Shown in pieces: positions 7,694 through 18,987 of a DNA stretch of 64,000 bases. The stretch lies in the NCBI RefSeq assembly GCF_030732865.1, contig NZ_JASHKB010000005.1, positions 62,001 to 126,000 of the forward strand, given 5' to 3'. The notes below the pieces were generated by a model. The model worked only from the letters and a program-made list of their open reading frames with translations, ran no database searches and had not been told where the DNA came from. The DNA comes from Roseitalea sp. MMSF_3546 (GTDB taxonomy: Bacteria; Pseudomonadota; Alphaproteobacteria; Rhizobiales; Rhizobiaceae). The translations under genes and the position numbers were made by a program. The number at the start of each line of letters is the position of its first letter. Position 1 is the first letter of the stretch.

Positions 7694-9778
7694 TTGGCCA
7701 ACGCGCAGATCCCCGCGCAGATCCCGTCCTTTTCGGGCAGCGACGTCACGTTCGCAATCGGCATCATCATGGTGCTGTCGCTTCTGTTCCTGCCCATCCC
7801 GGTCTTTCTGATCGATCTGGGGCTGGCGGTGTCGCTGGCCTTTTCGGTGCTGATCCTGATGGTGGCACTGTGGATCCCGCGCCCGCTCGATTTCTCCTCG
7901 TTTCCGACCATCTTGTTGATCTCGACCATGCTGCGGCTGTCGCTGAACATCGCGACGACGCGGATGATCCTGTCGGAAGGTCATGGCGGGGTCGATGCGG
8001 CGGGCAATGTGATCGCCGGCTTTTCGCGGTTCGTCATGAGCGGCGATTTCGTCATCGGGCTCGTCGTCTTTCTGATCCTGGTGGTCGTCAACTTCGTCGT
8101 CATCACCAAGGGCTCGACGCGCATCGCCGAGGTCGGCGCGCGGTTCACGCTCGATGCGATCCCCGGCAAGCAGATGTCGATCGATGCGGATCTTTCGGCC
8201 GGCACGATCGATGACGCCGAGGCGCGGCGCCGGCGCAAGGAGCTCGAGGAGGAGAGCTCGTTCTACGGCTCGATGGACGGCGCGTCGAAATTCGTGCGCG
8301 GCGATGCCATTGCCGGGCTCATCATCACCTTCATCAACATCGTGGGCGGCATCGTCATCGGCTATACGCGCCATGGCATGTCGATGGGCGAGGCCGCCGA
8401 CGTCTTCACCAAGCTGTCGGTCGGCGATGGGCTGGTCAGCCAGATCCCGGCGCTGATCGTCTCGCTCGCCGCCGGCCTTCTGGTCTCCAAGGGCGGCAAT
8501 CAGGGCTCGGCCGACAAGATCGTCTTCGACCAGCTTGGCAACTATCCGCGCGCGCTCTATGTCGCGGCCGGTCTGCTGCTGATCCTGGCGTTCATGCCGG
8601 GCCTGCCGGCGCTGCCCTTCCTGATGCTGTCTGTGGCGATGGCGACGGTCGCCTATATGCGGCCATTGTTTCGCGCAGCCGCCGAGGAGGAGGAGCGCAA
8701 GGCCGAACAGGCGCGACAGCAGGCGCAGGAGCGCGAAAGCCGCGACTCGGTCAAGAGCTCGCTCGCCGTGCCCGAAATCCAGCTTTGCCTGGGCAAGCAG
8801 CTCGCCACCCAGCTCGTGCCCAAGCAGCAGGACATGGCGCATCGCATGAAGCAGATGCGCAAGCGCTTTGCCGCCGAATACGGCTTCGTGGTGCCCGAGG
8901 TGCAGCTCGTCGACGAATACGACATGCCGCCCAAGGCCTATCGCATCAAGATATACGGCACGAGCGTCGCCGAGCATGAAATGCGGCTTGGCGAACTGCT
9001 CGCCTTTGCCGAACCGGCCGAGATCATGGGCATTCCCAACACGGCGGTGCGCGAGCCGGCCTTCGGCGGCGAGGCGCTGTCGGTGATGGAGACCTTCCGC
9101 GACGATCTGCGGCGCATGAACGTGCCGGTCGCCGACAGCGTGTCGGTCATCCTGACCCATCTGAGCGAGGTCGTGCGCAACAATCTGCCGCAGCTGTTCT
9201 CCTACAAGGCGATGAAGACGCTGATCAACGACATGGAGCCCGAATACCGCAAGCTCGCCGACGAGATCTGCACGACGCATGCGACGTATCCGGGCCTTCA
9301 GGCCGTGCTCAAGCTGCTGCTCGCCGAGCGCGTTTCGATCCGCAATCTGCCGCTGATCATCGAGGCGGTGGCCGAGATCGCGCCGACCACGCGCAAGTCC
9401 GAGGCCATCGTCGAGCATGTGCGCTCGCGCATGAGCCAGCAATTGTGCGGCGATCTGACCGTCGACGGGGTGCTGCACATCATCCGGCTGGGCAATCGCT
9501 GGGAGCTGGCGCTGCGCGAGGGGCTCAAGCGCGACGCGGCCGGCGAGATCGTCCAGTTCGACATCGATCCGCGCCAGCTCGAGGAGCTCGGCGCCGCGCT
9601 CGGCAAGGAGATCGGCGAAAAGAAGCAGCGCCACGAAAAGGTCGCCATCGTCACCACGCCCGAGGCCAGGCCCTATGTGCGCATGATCGTCGAGCGCATG
9701 CATCCGGATGTCTCGGTGCTGTCGCATCTGGAAATCGGCAAGGGCATCGAGATCAGGATCGTGGGCACCTTGCCGTGA
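7694..9778 (+). CDS. flhA: Flagellar export gate protein FlhA
   Basis: FlhA is the large inner-membrane export protein whose cytoplasmic ring docks substrates and chaperones. The N-terminal third has about eight membrane segments; the FHIPEP-family signature is around [17 protein letters not shown]. The C-terminal half is the cytoplasmic domain, with [20 protein letters not shown] near its end. A TTG start at 7694 is preferred: AGGAGA at 7683-7688 precedes it and the resulting 694 aa matches the family. An ATG at 7622 would add 24 poorly conserved residues. The stop overlaps the fliR GTG. Confidence 0.93.
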   Translation: MANAQIPAQIPSFSGSDVTFAIGIIMVLSLLFLPIPVFLIDLGLAVSLAFSVLILMVALWIPRPLDFSSFPTILLISTMLRLSLNIATTRMILSEGHGGVDAAGNVIAGFSRFVMSGDFVIGLVVFLILVVVNFVVITKGSTRIAEVGARFTLDAIPGKQMSIDADLSAGTIDDAEARRRRKELEEESSFYGSMDGASKFVRGDAIAGLIITFINIVGGIVIGYTRHGMSMGEAADVFTKLSVGDGLVSQIPALIVSLAAGLLVSKGGNQGSADKIVFDQLGNYPRALYVAAGLLLILAFMPGLPALPFLMLSVAMATVAYMRPLFRAAAEEEERKAEQARQQAQERESRDSVKSSLAVPEIQLCLGKQLATQLVPKQQDMAHRMKQMRKRFAAEYGFVVPEVQLVDEYDMPPKAYRIKIYGTSVAEHEMRLGELLAFAEPAEIMGIPNTAVREPAFGGEALSVMETFRDDLRRMNVPVADSVSVILTHLSEVVRNNLPQLFSYKAMKTLINDMEPEYRKLADEICTTHATYPGLQAVLKLLLAERVSIRNLPLIIEAVAEIAPTTRKSEAIVEHVRSRMSQQLCGDLTVDGVLHIIRLGNRWELALREGLKRDAAGEIVQFDIDPRQLEELGAALGKEIGEKKQRHEKVAIVTTPEARPYVRMIVERMHPDVSVLSHLEIGKGIEIRIVGTLP

Positions 9779-10530
9779 ACGCGCTCGCCGAGGCCTATCT
9801 GGTGGCGGGATTCCTGCTGTTCTGCCGGATCGGCGCGGTGCTCATGGTCATCCCCGGCTTTTCCTCGGCGCGCGTTGCGGTGCGCATCCGCCTGCTCGCC
9901 GCCGTGGCGCTGACGATCGCGCTGTTTCCGCTGATGGCAGAGGAGGTGCTCGGCCGGCTGTCGTCGGCCGATGCGGGCGGGCTGGCGCGGGCGGTCGCCT
10001 CCGAAGTGCTGATCGGGGTCGCGATCGGGCTGATCGCGCGCATCTATCTGCTGGCGCTCGAATTCATCATGTCGGCGGTGGCCATGTCGATCGGCTATGG
10101 CGGCATGCTCGGCCCGCCGATCGAGGGCAGCGACCCGCAGGCGGCGCTGTCGGCGCTGGTGTCCTTCACCGCGCTGATGATCCTGTTCGCCGCCGACTTC
10201 CACCACATCGTGCTGCGCGCGGCGCTGTTTTCCTATGACGCATTTCCGGCCGGATCGATTCCCGACCCGCGCGTGCTGCTCGCCGATCTGGTCGACACGC
10301 TGGCGGTGACCTTCTCGATCGCGCTGCGCCTTGGCAGCCCGTTCATCGGCTTTGCCATCATCGCCAACATGCTGGTCGGCGCGCTCAACAAGCTGGCCGT
10401 GCAGATCCCGATCTATTTCGTCGCGCTGCCGGCCATGCTGCTGGGCGCGCTCGTCATCCTTTACTTCAACCTGCCCTTCGTGCTGACGGTGTTCGGCGAC
10501 AATTTCGACCTGCTTTACCGGGGGTTCTGA
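9775..10530 (+). CDS. fliR: Flagellar export gate protein FliR
   Basis: FliR completes the FliPQR gate. The 251-aa product has about six membrane segments, the family stretch [20 protein letters not shown] near the N-terminus and [20 protein letters not shown] near the C-terminus. It starts with GTG at 9775, overlapping the flhA stop (GTGA), which fits translational coupling. The following gene begins 1 nt after its stop. Confidence 0.93.
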   Translation: MNALAEAYLVAGFLLFCRIGAVLMVIPGFSSARVAVRIRLLAAVALTIALFPLMAEEVLGRLSSADAGGLARAVASEVLIGVAIGLIARIYLLALEFIMSAVAMSIGYGGMLGPPIEGSDPQAALSALVSFTALMILFAADFHHIVLRAALFSYDAFPAGSIPDPRVLLADLVDTLAVTFSIALRLGSPFIGFAIIANMLVGALNKLAVQIPIYFVALPAMLLGALVILYFNLPFVLTVFGDNFDLLYRGF

Positions 10531-10531
10531 G

Positions 10532-10945
10532 ATGAAGCGCAGCGAAAAGGATCTGAGGCGTCTGGTCCGGGTGCAAAAGGCGGTCGCCGACAAGTCGCGG
10601 GCCGACCATCGCGCCGCCCAGGGCGCCCTGGCCGAAAACGCACGCGATCTCGCCGAACTGGAAGCGGCGGCGGCACGCCCGTCGGCCGACGTGCTGGCGA
10701 TGATCGACCTTTACGTCGGGCAGGCCCGCAAGCTCGCCAATGAACGCGACAAGCTGGCCGCCGCCGAGCGGCAGGCGCGTTCACGGCTGATCGCCAAGGC
10801 CGCGCGCGTCAAGCCGCTCGAGCGCCGGGCGCGCCATGCGGCCGAGGACGAAGCGCGCTCTGACCAGCAAAAGCACATGGACGAACTGTTCGACCGGCGC
10901 GCGGCGGCGGCCCGTCAAGCTTCCCGCAAGCCAGGGCGGGCATGA
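10532..10945 (+). CDS. Coiled-coil protein, FliJ-like (flagellar cluster)
   Basis: The 137-aa product is almost entirely helical, charged and Ala/Arg/Lys rich, with heptad-like patterning from residue 3 to about 125 and no membrane segment. FliJ, the coiled-coil stalk and chaperone escort of the flagellar ATPase, has the same size and character. Position directly after fliR is typical of a poorly characterised rhizobial gene. The FliJ assignment rests on size, coiled coil and context, not on a diagnostic motif. Confidence 0.6.
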   Translation: MKRSEKDLRRLVRVQKAVADKSRADHRAAQGALAENARDLAELEAAAARPSADVLAMIDLYVGQARKLANERDKLAAAERQARSRLIAKAARVKPLERRARHAAEDEARSDQQKHMDELFDRRAAAARQASRKPGRA

Positions 10946-10952
10946 TGGCGTC

Positions 10953-11336
10953 ATGGAACCGCTGTCCGCCCTTTCGACGATCGCCGCGCCCGGCGCGATC
11001 AAGCCGGCCGACCGGCCGCAAGCGCCCGAGCGGGGCGCGGCCGATTTCGCCGCAATGACGGGCGCGGGCACCCAGGCGAGCGAACGCCCGATCGCCGAGC
11101 GCCTGCCCGCGCCGGCCAGATCCGATGGGTTCAAGGGGCTGGAGACGATGATGATCCAGCAGATGCTCGCCGACATGCTGCAATCGCAGGAGGGCGGCTT
11201 TTTCGGCGAGGGGCTCGGTTCGGACTACTATGTGTCCTTCATGGCCGAAATGATCGCCAGCGAGGTGACGGACGGCATGGATCTGGGCATCGCCGCGCGG
11301 CTTGAAGGGCACTATGGTGGCGGAGAACGCGGATGA
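10953..11336 (+). CDS. Rod-binding protein, FlgJ N-terminal type
   Basis: Residues 57-115 (GFKGLETMMIQQMLADMLQS then SDYYVSFMAEMIASEVT) match the rod-binding domain at the N-terminus of FlgJ, which helps rod assembly. Unlike enterobacterial FlgJ there is no C-terminal muramidase, so the 127-aa protein would act as a rod scaffold only. The first 50 residues are Ala/Pro rich and probably disordered. ATG at 10953 is used; an in-frame ATG at 10836 lies deep inside the preceding gene. Overlaps the next gene by ATGA. Confidence 0.7.
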   Translation: MEPLSALSTIAAPGAIKPADRPQAPERGAADFAAMTGAGTQASERPIAERLPAPARSDGFKGLETMMIQQMLADMLQSQEGGFFGEGLGSDYYVSFMAEMIASEVTDGMDLGIAARLEGHYGGGERG

Positions 11337-11710
11337 CCGGTGAGGGCGCCGGCAGCGGGGCACGGGCGAATGCGCTGCGCCTGATCGATCGCCTCAGGGC
11401 CGTCATCGAGGAGGAGAACGCGACCATCCGGCGCGACCCGGGCGCCGATGTGAGCGGTTTCGTCGAGGCCAAGAATCGCGGGCTCTACGAACTCGAACTG
11501 GCCTTCACGGCGGGCGCGGCGCGCATGGACGACGCGGAAATCCGGGCGCGGGCCGGCACGCTCAAGGCGGCGCTCGATGACAATGAACGGCTGCTCGATG
11601 CCCATATCGGTGCCGTGGGCGAGGCGCTGAACCTGGTCGAGCGGGCAAGCGGGGCGGCAACGGGCGATGGTACCTATGCCAATCCCAGGCGGCCCAAGGG
11701 CTATCTGTGA
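11333..11710 (+). CDS. FlgN-like flagellar chaperone
   Basis: FlgN is the export chaperone for FlgK and FlgL, both encoded in this block. The 125-aa product is a helical protein with LRAVIEEENATIRR and LKAALDDNERLLDAHIGAVG, the layout of FlgN helices, and ends in a short TYANPRRPKGYL tail of the kind found in alphaproteobacterial FlgN proteins. It overlaps its upstream neighbour by 4 nt and its downstream neighbour by 4 nt. The call is from pattern and context. Confidence 0.6.
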   Translation: MTGEGAGSGARANALRLIDRLRAVIEEENATIRRDPGADVSGFVEAKNRGLYELELAFTAGAARMDDAEIRARAGTLKAALDDNERLLDAHIGAVGEALNLVERASGAATGDGTYANPRRPKGYL

Positions 11711-12180
11711 TCGCCCGGCTGGCCACCGCGCTGGTGACGCTGGTGACCTGCCTTGGCGGGCTTTACGCGGCGGTCGGCTTGGTGCCCGGCGATGCGGCGG
11801 CCGGGTCCGGCAGCAATGGCCATGGCGCGACGAGCGAATTGCGCACCGATTTCATCGCCACGCCGATCGTGGCGGCCGGCGGCATCGATGCCTATGTCAT
11901 CGGCCGCTATGTGATCGATCTGGACAAGGCGGCCGGCAAGGCGCTGGACCAGCATGTGACGGTGCTGATCGAGCATGGCGTGACCAGCTATTTCTACCGG
12001 AACGCCGCGCAGACCTTCTGGCAGGGCGGCCCGATCACCGTGGCCGACATCTCCACGGGCCTGAAGGCCGAGATCAATCGCGTCGCCGGCCGGCCGCTGG
12101 TGAGCGAACTGACGATCCGCCAGCTCGACTATCTGCAGACCGACGAAGTGCGCCAACCGGTGATCTCGGTCGAGCGCTGA
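11707..12180 (+). CDS. Membrane-anchored protein of the flagellar cluster, function unknown
   Basis: The 157-aa product starts with GTG at 11707, overlapping the FlgN-like stop. Residues 5-25 form one membrane anchor or uncleaved signal; the rest would be periplasmic. A beta-like stretch IDAYVIGRYVIDLD is followed by KALDQHVTVLIEHGVT and ends with LTIRQLDYLQTDEVRQPV. The size and single anchor recall FliL, but no FliL motif is certain. It is the last gene of the rightward flagellar run and converges with 12184-12609, which looks similarly built. Confidence 0.65.
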   Translation: MIARLATALVTLVTCLGGLYAAVGLVPGDAAAGSGSNGHGATSELRTDFIATPIVAAGGIDAYVIGRYVIDLDKAAGKALDQHVTVLIEHGVTSYFYRNAAQTFWQGGPITVADISTGLKAEINRVAGRPLVSELTIRQLDYLQTDEVRQPVISVER

Positions 12181-12183
12181 GCG

Positions 12184-12609
12184 TCAGCGGCCCGGCGTTT
12201 GGCTGGGCACGGCGAGAAAGTACTGCGCATCGGTGATCACCGATGGTCCGACCTGCTTGTCGCGATGGGACAGGCAGGCACGGCGCGGATTGTCGCCGGG
12301 CGCGATCGACGACAGCGCCTTGATCAGCAGGTCGTTGGTGCGGGCCGCGGCGACCTGGTACTCATTGTCCGAGAAATTGACCGGCAGGCTGGCGCGCGCG
12401 CTGATCTGGCAGAAGCCGACCCGCTCGGCGTCCTGGTAGATCGGAATGGAAACCGGCAGCAGCTCGGCGGTGCGGCTGGTCGGCGCGGACGACGCTCCGT
12501 CCGTGCCCGTTCGCGGTAGCAGCGGCCCGGGGGCGGCGCCCAGATAGACGCCGGACACGGCCATGACGATGACGACGGTGGTGATGATCGGAATGTCGAG
12601 TGCGCGCAT
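12184..12609 (-). CDS. Small membrane-anchored protein, function unknown
   Basis: The 141-aa product has one hydrophobic segment at residues 7-25 and then a periplasmic-type domain. Its pattern (VSIPIYQDAERVGFCQISAR, then LLIKALSSI and VITDAQYFLAV) resembles that of the convergent neighbour 11707-12180, suggesting distant kinship. Two Cys residues lie in the outer domain. No family recognised. It faces the flagellar run with only 3 nt between the stops. Confidence 0.6.
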   Translation of the reverse strand: MRALDIPIITTVVIVMAVSGVYLGAAPGPLLPRTGTDGASSAPTSRTAELLPVSIPIYQDAERVGFCQISARASLPVNFSDNEYQVAAARTNDLLIKALSSIAPGDNPRRACLSHRDKQVGPSVITDAQYFLAVPSQTPGR

Positions 12610-12663
12610 GGCGGCTCCCTCGCGTGGCGGGCACCATGATCGCGCGCCAGACTTGCGCGGAGG

Positions 12664-13716
<1,053 letters not shown>

Positions 13717-15016
13717 CGGTGCTCCTTTCTCGGTCCGTTGCCGTCGGCCCGCGTTCGCGCGACAGGTCGAGATGGACGGCCGCGGTCCAGGTGAAGTCCG
13801 GCCCGCCAAGGCCCTCGCCGGTCAGCGGGTCGAAATATTCGAAGAAACCGGACTGGCCGACCATGGCCAGCGTATCGCGACGGACGCGGCGGGCCAGATC
13901 GTCATGGCCGTGTGCGGCAAGGCCCCGGGCGATCATCCAGTTCATCACCGACCAGACGGGCCCGCGCCAGTAGCGGCGCTGTTCGAAGGCCTCGTGGCGC
14001 GGATCCCAGCTGGGGAAGGCGTAGCGGACGGCCTCGACGATCTCGGCGGCCTGGCGCAGCGTTTCGGCACGCTGCTCGGCGGTTCCGGCGCCGCCATAAA
14101 AGGCCAGCATGGAGGCGCTGCTCAGCGCCGGCGACAGCGTCCCGGTGCGCAGATCGCGGGCGACGAAGCCGCCGGCCGTATCGCTCCAGAGTGCCTGCGC
14201 CCCCTCGCCATCGCGGGCGATCCAGTCGGCGATGCGGCGGCGGGCCGGATCGTCGCCGAAGCGCTCGGCGAGCGCCATCAGGTCGCGATCGGCGCGCATG
14301 AGCACGAACTGCACGCATGGGTCGGCCATCAGGAACGGGCCATCGCGCGTCACCTTTTCATGGTCCCAGCCGCATTGGCGTCCGAAGGCGACGATCGCCA
14401 GATAGCGGTCATATGTGATGGCGTCGGGCCGGGTCTCGGCGTCGGCGACATCGGTGTCGCGGCGGCGATAGGCGCCGGGAGTGTCGGGCACCGCGATGCG
14501 TGCCATCGCCGCATCCCAGTCGGGGCAATTGTCGCGACCCGATTCCCATGGGTGGATGATGCCGACCAGGCCGGTTTCGTCCGGATCGCGATAGCGATGC
14601 CACCAGGCATGCCAGGCCAGCATCCTGGGAAACAGCCGGTTGGCGCGCGCGATATCGTCGCTGCCGCCGGTTTCGACCAGCCGGCGCACAACGGTCGCCG
14701 CCACCGGCGGCTGGGAGTGGCCCGAAGTGGGCGGGTCGGCATCGGTGCCCCAGACATCGGGGCCGGGGAAATAGTCCGGGTCGAGCTGGTGGAAGACGAT
14801 GTGCGGGACCATGCCGTCGTCCCACTGGCCCGCAAACAGGGTTTCGAGCTCGCGCCAGGCGCGGTCGCGGTCGAAAGTGGCGAAGCCGAGCGCGGCGAAT
14901 GCCGAATCCCAGTTCCACTGGAACGGATAAAGCCGCCCCGTCGGCACGGTGTAGCCGCCCCGGTCATTGGCGCGCAGGATGGCGCGGGCCCTCTCGTCGA
15001 GCGCGGCGGCCACCGG

Positions 15017-16246
15017 TCAGCCCTTCACGCTGCCGGCGGTCAGGCCGGAAACGAGGAAACGCTCGAACCACAGGAACAGGACCAGGACCGGGATGGTGGC
15101 GATCACCGCGCCGGCCATCAGGTGCTGGCGCGGCACTTCGGAGGAGTTGAGCGAGACGACCCCGCGCGACAGCGTGAACATGTCGATATCGTCCAGAAAC
15201 ATGAAGGCGAACAGGAACTCGTTCCAGGCGATCATGAAGACGTAGAGCGCGACCGAGGCGAGCGCGGGCAGCGACAGCGGCAGGGTGATCTTGCCGATCA
15301 CGCCGGCGCGGGTCAGCCCGTCCATCAGGCCGGCTTCCTCGAGTTCGGAGGGAATGCCGCGGAAATAGCCCTGAAGCATGTACAGCGCGACCGGAATGGT
15401 GGTCGCCGGGTAGACGATCAGCAGCCCGGTCAGCGTGTTGCGCAGGCCAAGCTGCGAGAACACCGCATAAAGCGGGATCACCAGCACGATGGCCGGCACC
15501 ATGTAGATCAGGAGGATGGACCGCGACAGGAAGGCCTGGCCGGGAAAGCGCAGCCGCGCCACCGCATAGGCGCCGGGCACGGCAAAGCTGAGCGTGATGA
15601 TCACCGTGCCGATGGCGACGATCGCGGTGTTCATCAGGAAGGTGCCGAAGCTGTAGACGGTGAACAGTTCGATATAGGAGCGGAACAGCCCGGCCGGGCC
15701 CTGGGCGATATCGAGCGAAAAGTCGAGCGGATTGGCGAGCAGTTCGGACTGGTTCTTCAGCGACGTCATCACCATGACGTAAAAGGGCAGGGCGACCATG
15801 ACCGTAAAGAAGACCAGCCCGAGCCCCTTGGCGAGCCGCAGCACGACGATCTCGAATTGGTAGCGCGTCAACCGACCGGAGGGCTGGGCGGCCATGGTGC
15901 GGTCGACGGCGAACCAGGTCAGGCCGACAAAGGCGGCAATGGCCGCCATCTGGGCGAGCGGGGCGGTGGCCAGTGGCAGGCCGAGCGGTGCGCCGAAGGT
16001 GGCGGCGGCCTGCACCAGAAAGACCGCAGCGATGGCCGCGATCGTCACGCCGAAAGTGCGGGCGGCCGGACGGAAGGCGGTGATCGTCGCGCCGCAGACC
16101 GCGCCGGCCAGCATGGCCGCGCCGACGGGCGGGGTCGTCGCCGCGCCCGAGACCAGCATGAACATCACGGCGGTGACGATCATCCACACAAGGCCCCACA
16201 GGGCGCCCGCGACGAAGCCGGTGAGGGTGCCAAGGCCCGGCTGCAT
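15017..16246 (-). CDS. Carbohydrate ABC transporter permease (MalG type) with an N-terminal membrane extension
   Basis: Residues about 135-409 form the standard MalG-like permease with six membrane segments and the EAA loop EEAGLMDGLTRAGVIGKI, which contacts the ATPase. Before it are about 125 residues with four hydrophobic segments that MalG-type proteins, usually about 280 aa, do not have. The start overlaps the stop of the partner permease (TGATG). The role of the extension is unknown. Confidence 0.88.
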   Translation of the reverse strand: MQPGLGTLTGFVAGALWGLVWMIVTAVMFMLVSGAATTPPVGAAMLAGAVCGATITAFRPAARTFGVTIAAIAAVFLVQAAATFGAPLGLPLATAPLAQMAAIAAFVGLTWFAVDRTMAAQPSGRLTRYQFEIVVLRLAKGLGLVFFTVMVALPFYVMVMTSLKNQSELLANPLDFSLDIAQGPAGLFRSYIELFTVYSFGTFLMNTAIVAIGTVIITLSFAVPGAYAVARLRFPGQAFLSRSILLIYMVPAIVLVIPLYAVFSQLGLRNTLTGLLIVYPATTIPVALYMLQGYFRGIPSELEEAGLMDGLTRAGVIGKITLPLSLPALASVALYVFMIAWNEFLFAFMFLDDIDMFTLSRGVVSLNSSEVPRQHLMAGAVIATIPVLVLFLWFERFLVSGLTAGSVKG

Positions 16247-17586
16247 CAGCCCTCATCCTGCGGCGAGTACTTGAAGATGACGATCGAAAAGCACAGCAGC
16301 ACGAGGAAGACGACCACGGCGACCGCGGCGCCGGCGCCCAGATTGGAGATGGCGAAGGCCTGCTCGTAGACGTTGACGACAAGCGTGCGCGTGCCGGCCG
16401 CGCCGCCCGTCAGAAGGAAGATGTCGTCGAAATTGTTGAAGCTCCAGATGAAGCGCAAAAGGAACAGGATGGCGATGATGCCGACGAGCTGGGGCAGGGA
16501 AATGTACCAGAACTGCTGCAGCGGCGTGGCGCCGTCGACCTCGGCCGCCTCGTACATGTCGGCGGGGATGGACTGCATGCGCGCGAGTATGAACAGGAAC
16601 GACAGCGGAAAGGAGCGCCAGGCCTCGATCAGGATGATCGTCGTCAGCGCGACGGGGAAGTTCACGGTCAGGCCGAAAAAGTCGACGGCAAAGGCGCGCT
16701 GACCCAGAAAGTTGACAGGCTGGTCGAGCACGCCGACCTGGCGCAGGATCGCATTGAGCGCGCCCGAGAACGGATCGAGCAGCAGCACCCAGGTAAAGGC
16801 GACGGCGATGACCGGCGCGACATAGGGAAACAGGAAGAGCCCGCGCAGCACGGTGCGGCCGGCAAAGGCGGTGTTGAGGATCTGCGCGGCGAACAGGCCC
16901 AGGATGATGGCGCCGAGCGTCGCAAAGACGGTGTAGTAGACCGTCACGCGCAGCACGTGCCAGAACTCGGCCGCCGAGAAGACCCGGTCGAAGTTTTCCA
17001 GCGTGAACTCGAAATTGGTCAGCACATTGTCGGCGGTGGCCTGGCTGGTCGCCGGGCTGTCGCGCACCGGCACCGGATCGGCGATATAGGCCGCGGTCGC
17101 GGTCACCTCGACGGCGATGGTCTCGCGATGGCGCGGTTCGACCCGGCCGAGTTCGCAGGTCAGTTGCCGGCCATCGAGCGCGCAACGCGGATCGAGGTCG
17201 CCGGTGACGGTCAGCCCGGCCGGCAGCGTGTCGGTGAAGGCGGTGTCGCGCAGCGGTTCGTCCTGCGACGAGTTGCGCAGCCGGTACTGCAGCGTCGCCA
17301 CGTCGCCCGGTTCCACGAGATCGCCGCGCAGGCGCTCGTTGACGAACAGGCTCGCTGGCCTGAGGTCGCCCAGGCCGACGGGCTTGAACGAGATCCAGAA
17401 ATTGGCGAGCAGCGGAGCCAGCACCACGGCCATGACGATGCCGAAGGTCGGCAGCAGCATGGAGTAGGCGAGGTTGCGTTCGCGCCGGGCGAGCGGTCCC
17501 AGCGCGGTCGGCGGTACCGGCGGGCGCAGTTCGGCCGCCCGCCGGGCAGTGTCGTCGAGCCGTTCGAGGTCGGACGTGCTGGCCAT
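16246..17586 (-). CDS. Carbohydrate ABC transporter permease (MalF type) with a DUF11-like periplasmic insert
   Basis: The product (446 aa) has one membrane segment near residues 33-58, then about 110 residues of soluble sequence, then five membrane segments with the EAA loop YEAAEVDGATPLQQFWYISL. The soluble stretch contains LQYRLRNSSQD, FTDTLPAGLTVTG and LTCELGRVEP, the pattern of DUF11-type Ig-like repeats (polar sheet, DTLPAG, paired Cys), and would face the periplasm. Plain MalF-type permeases of this class are near 300 aa. It follows the binding-protein gene by 57 nt. Confidence 0.88.
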   Translation of the reverse strand: MASTSDLERLDDTARRAAELRPPVPPTALGPLARRERNLAYSMLLPTFGIVMAVVLAPLLANFWISFKPVGLGDLRPASLFVNERLRGDLVEPGDVATLQYRLRNSSQDEPLRDTAFTDTLPAGLTVTGDLDPRCALDGRQLTCELGRVEPRHRETIAVEVTATAAYIADPVPVRDSPATSQATADNVLTNFEFTLENFDRVFSAAEFWHVLRVTVYYTVFATLGAIILGLFAAQILNTAFAGRTVLRGLFLFPYVAPVIAVAFTWVLLLDPFSGALNAILRQVGVLDQPVNFLGQRAFAVDFFGLTVNFPVALTTIILIEAWRSFPLSFLFILARMQSIPADMYEAAEVDGATPLQQFWYISLPQLVGIIAILFLLRFIWSFNNFDDIFLLTGGAAGTRTLVVNVYEQAFAISNLGAGAAVAVVVFLVLLCFSIVIFKYSPQDEG

Positions 17587-17643
17587 TGTGCGGCGCGTTC
17601 GATGCGCGGTCGGGGCGGACCGCCGGCCCGCCCCGAACCGGCT

Positions 17644-18987
17644 CTACTCGATCGCGCCGAGCTGCTCGTTCATCATCGACACCGCCGCCGAGGCGTCGAT
17701 CTCGCCATCGATAAACTGGCGCACGATGCGGTTGATGACCTGGCTGTTGATCATCTTCGAGGCGAGGGCGAGCTGGTTCTCCTGAACGCCCCAGCGCGCC
17801 GCCGTCTCGAGGCCGACGGTGATGCTGCTCACGGTCTCCTCGGGGTAGAGCTCGGCCAGCGGCGCCTTGCGGTCGACGCCGACGGGAAGCCCGGACCAGC
17901 CCTCGACGAACCGGTCCGGATCATCCGGCGTGCCGCGCCGCACCGGGAACAGTCCCTCGGGCGCCATGGACAGGAATTCGAGATAGCCCTCGTCCATCAG
18001 GAAGCTGACGAACTGGGCCGCGACGTCGGTGTTCGCATCGGCGGTCACGCCGATATAGTTGATGCTGGCCCAGGCCGCGCCGTCGGGATTGGACGGGCCG
18101 GACAGCGTGGTGACCACCGCGGTCTTGGAGGCCAGTTCCGTCGAGGTCGGATCGTCATTGATGGTCGGCGGCGCGGAATCGCGCAGACCCGCCAGTTCAT
18201 CGAGGATGAAGGGCGACCAGATGATCATCGCCGCATCGCCGGCGAAGTAGAGTTCACGCGATTGCTGCCAGAACAGGTCGCCGGGGGGCGAGGCTTCTGC
18301 CAGTGTCTTGTAGAACTCCAGCACTTGGGTGGTCGCGGCCTCGTCGAGCGGGGCGAAGCCGTCTTCGTCGACCGGCGAAACGCCGTTGGCCAGGAAGACG
18401 TGCTCGAGCACCTGGCTCATGAAGGCCTCGTCCACCTTGGTCGCCGCGACGAAACCGTATATCTCCGGCGGGTTGTGCAGTTCTTCGATGGCAGCGGTGA
18501 TGTCGGCGTAGGAATCGGGCGCTTCGAGACCGGCCTGCTCGAACAGGTCCTGGCGGTAAAGAAGCATCTGCGTCCAGCCATTGACCGGAACGGCGGCGGT
18601 GAGCCCGTCGAAATCGGCCATGTCGATCGCGCCCTGCTGGAACGTGTCGGGGCCCAGGTCCTCGATGATCTCGTCATTGGTCTCGACGTCGAGGATGCCT
18701 GCTTCCGCCCAGGGCAGAACGTTGGGCAAAGTGTGGTAGATGACGTCGGGCAGGTCGCCGGCGGCGAAGGCGGCCGTCGCGCGCGTGGCCAGTTCGCTCT
18801 CGGTGACCGGGATGACCTCGACCTCATGACCGGTGGCCTCGTTGAAGGCGGCGGCGATCTGTTCCTGAACCTCGAGGCGCTCGGGCTGCTCCTCGGTCGT
18901 CCAGAAGCGGATCGTGTCGGCATGCGCCATAGTGACCGCCGATGCGGAAACCAAAAGTCCGGCTGCCAGTCTGGTGACGATACTCAT
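17644..18987 (-). CDS. Extracellular solute-binding protein of a carbohydrate ABC importer
   Basis: This 447-aa periplasmic protein captures the substrate. Residues 1-23 are a signal peptide ending AHA. The mature part begins DTIRFWTTEEQPERLEVQEQ, the family 1 solute-binding fold, and includes TRATAAFAAGDLPDVIYH and AAMIIWSPFILDELAG. It is first in the operon (binding protein, two permeases, hydrolase, ATPase). AGGTTAG lies before the ATG. The low positive charge and high Asp/Glu content fit a secreted protein of a marine or salt-tolerant bacterium, which is inference. Substrate is not visible from the sequence. Confidence 0.92.
   Translation of the reverse strand: MSIVTRLAAGLLVSASAVTMAHADTIRFWTTEEQPERLEVQEQIAAAFNEATGHEVEVIPVTESELATRATAAFAAGDLPDVIYHTLPNVLPWAEAGILDVETNDEIIEDLGPDTFQQGAIDMADFDGLTAAVPVNGWTQMLLYRQDLFEQAGLEAPDSYADITAAIEELHNPPEIYGFVAATKVDEAFMSQVLEHVFLANGVSPVDEDGFAPLDEAATTQVLEFYKTLAEASPPGDLFWQQSRELYFAGDAAMIIWSPFILDELAGLRDSAPPTINDDPTSTELASKTAVVTTLSGPSNPDGAAWASINYIGVTADANTDVAAQFVSFLMDEGYLEFLSMAPEGLFPVRRGTPDDPDRFVEGWSGLPVGVDRKAPLAELYPEETVSSITVGLETAARWGVQENQLALASKMINSQVINRIVRQFIDGEIDASAAVSMMNEQLGAIE

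Noticed and set aside
7544-9727. A 727-codon open frame opposite flhA
   Set aside because: Its product is His/Arg/Asp-rich and lacks any family pattern. It mirrors the third-position GC bias of flhA, which is clearly the real gene.
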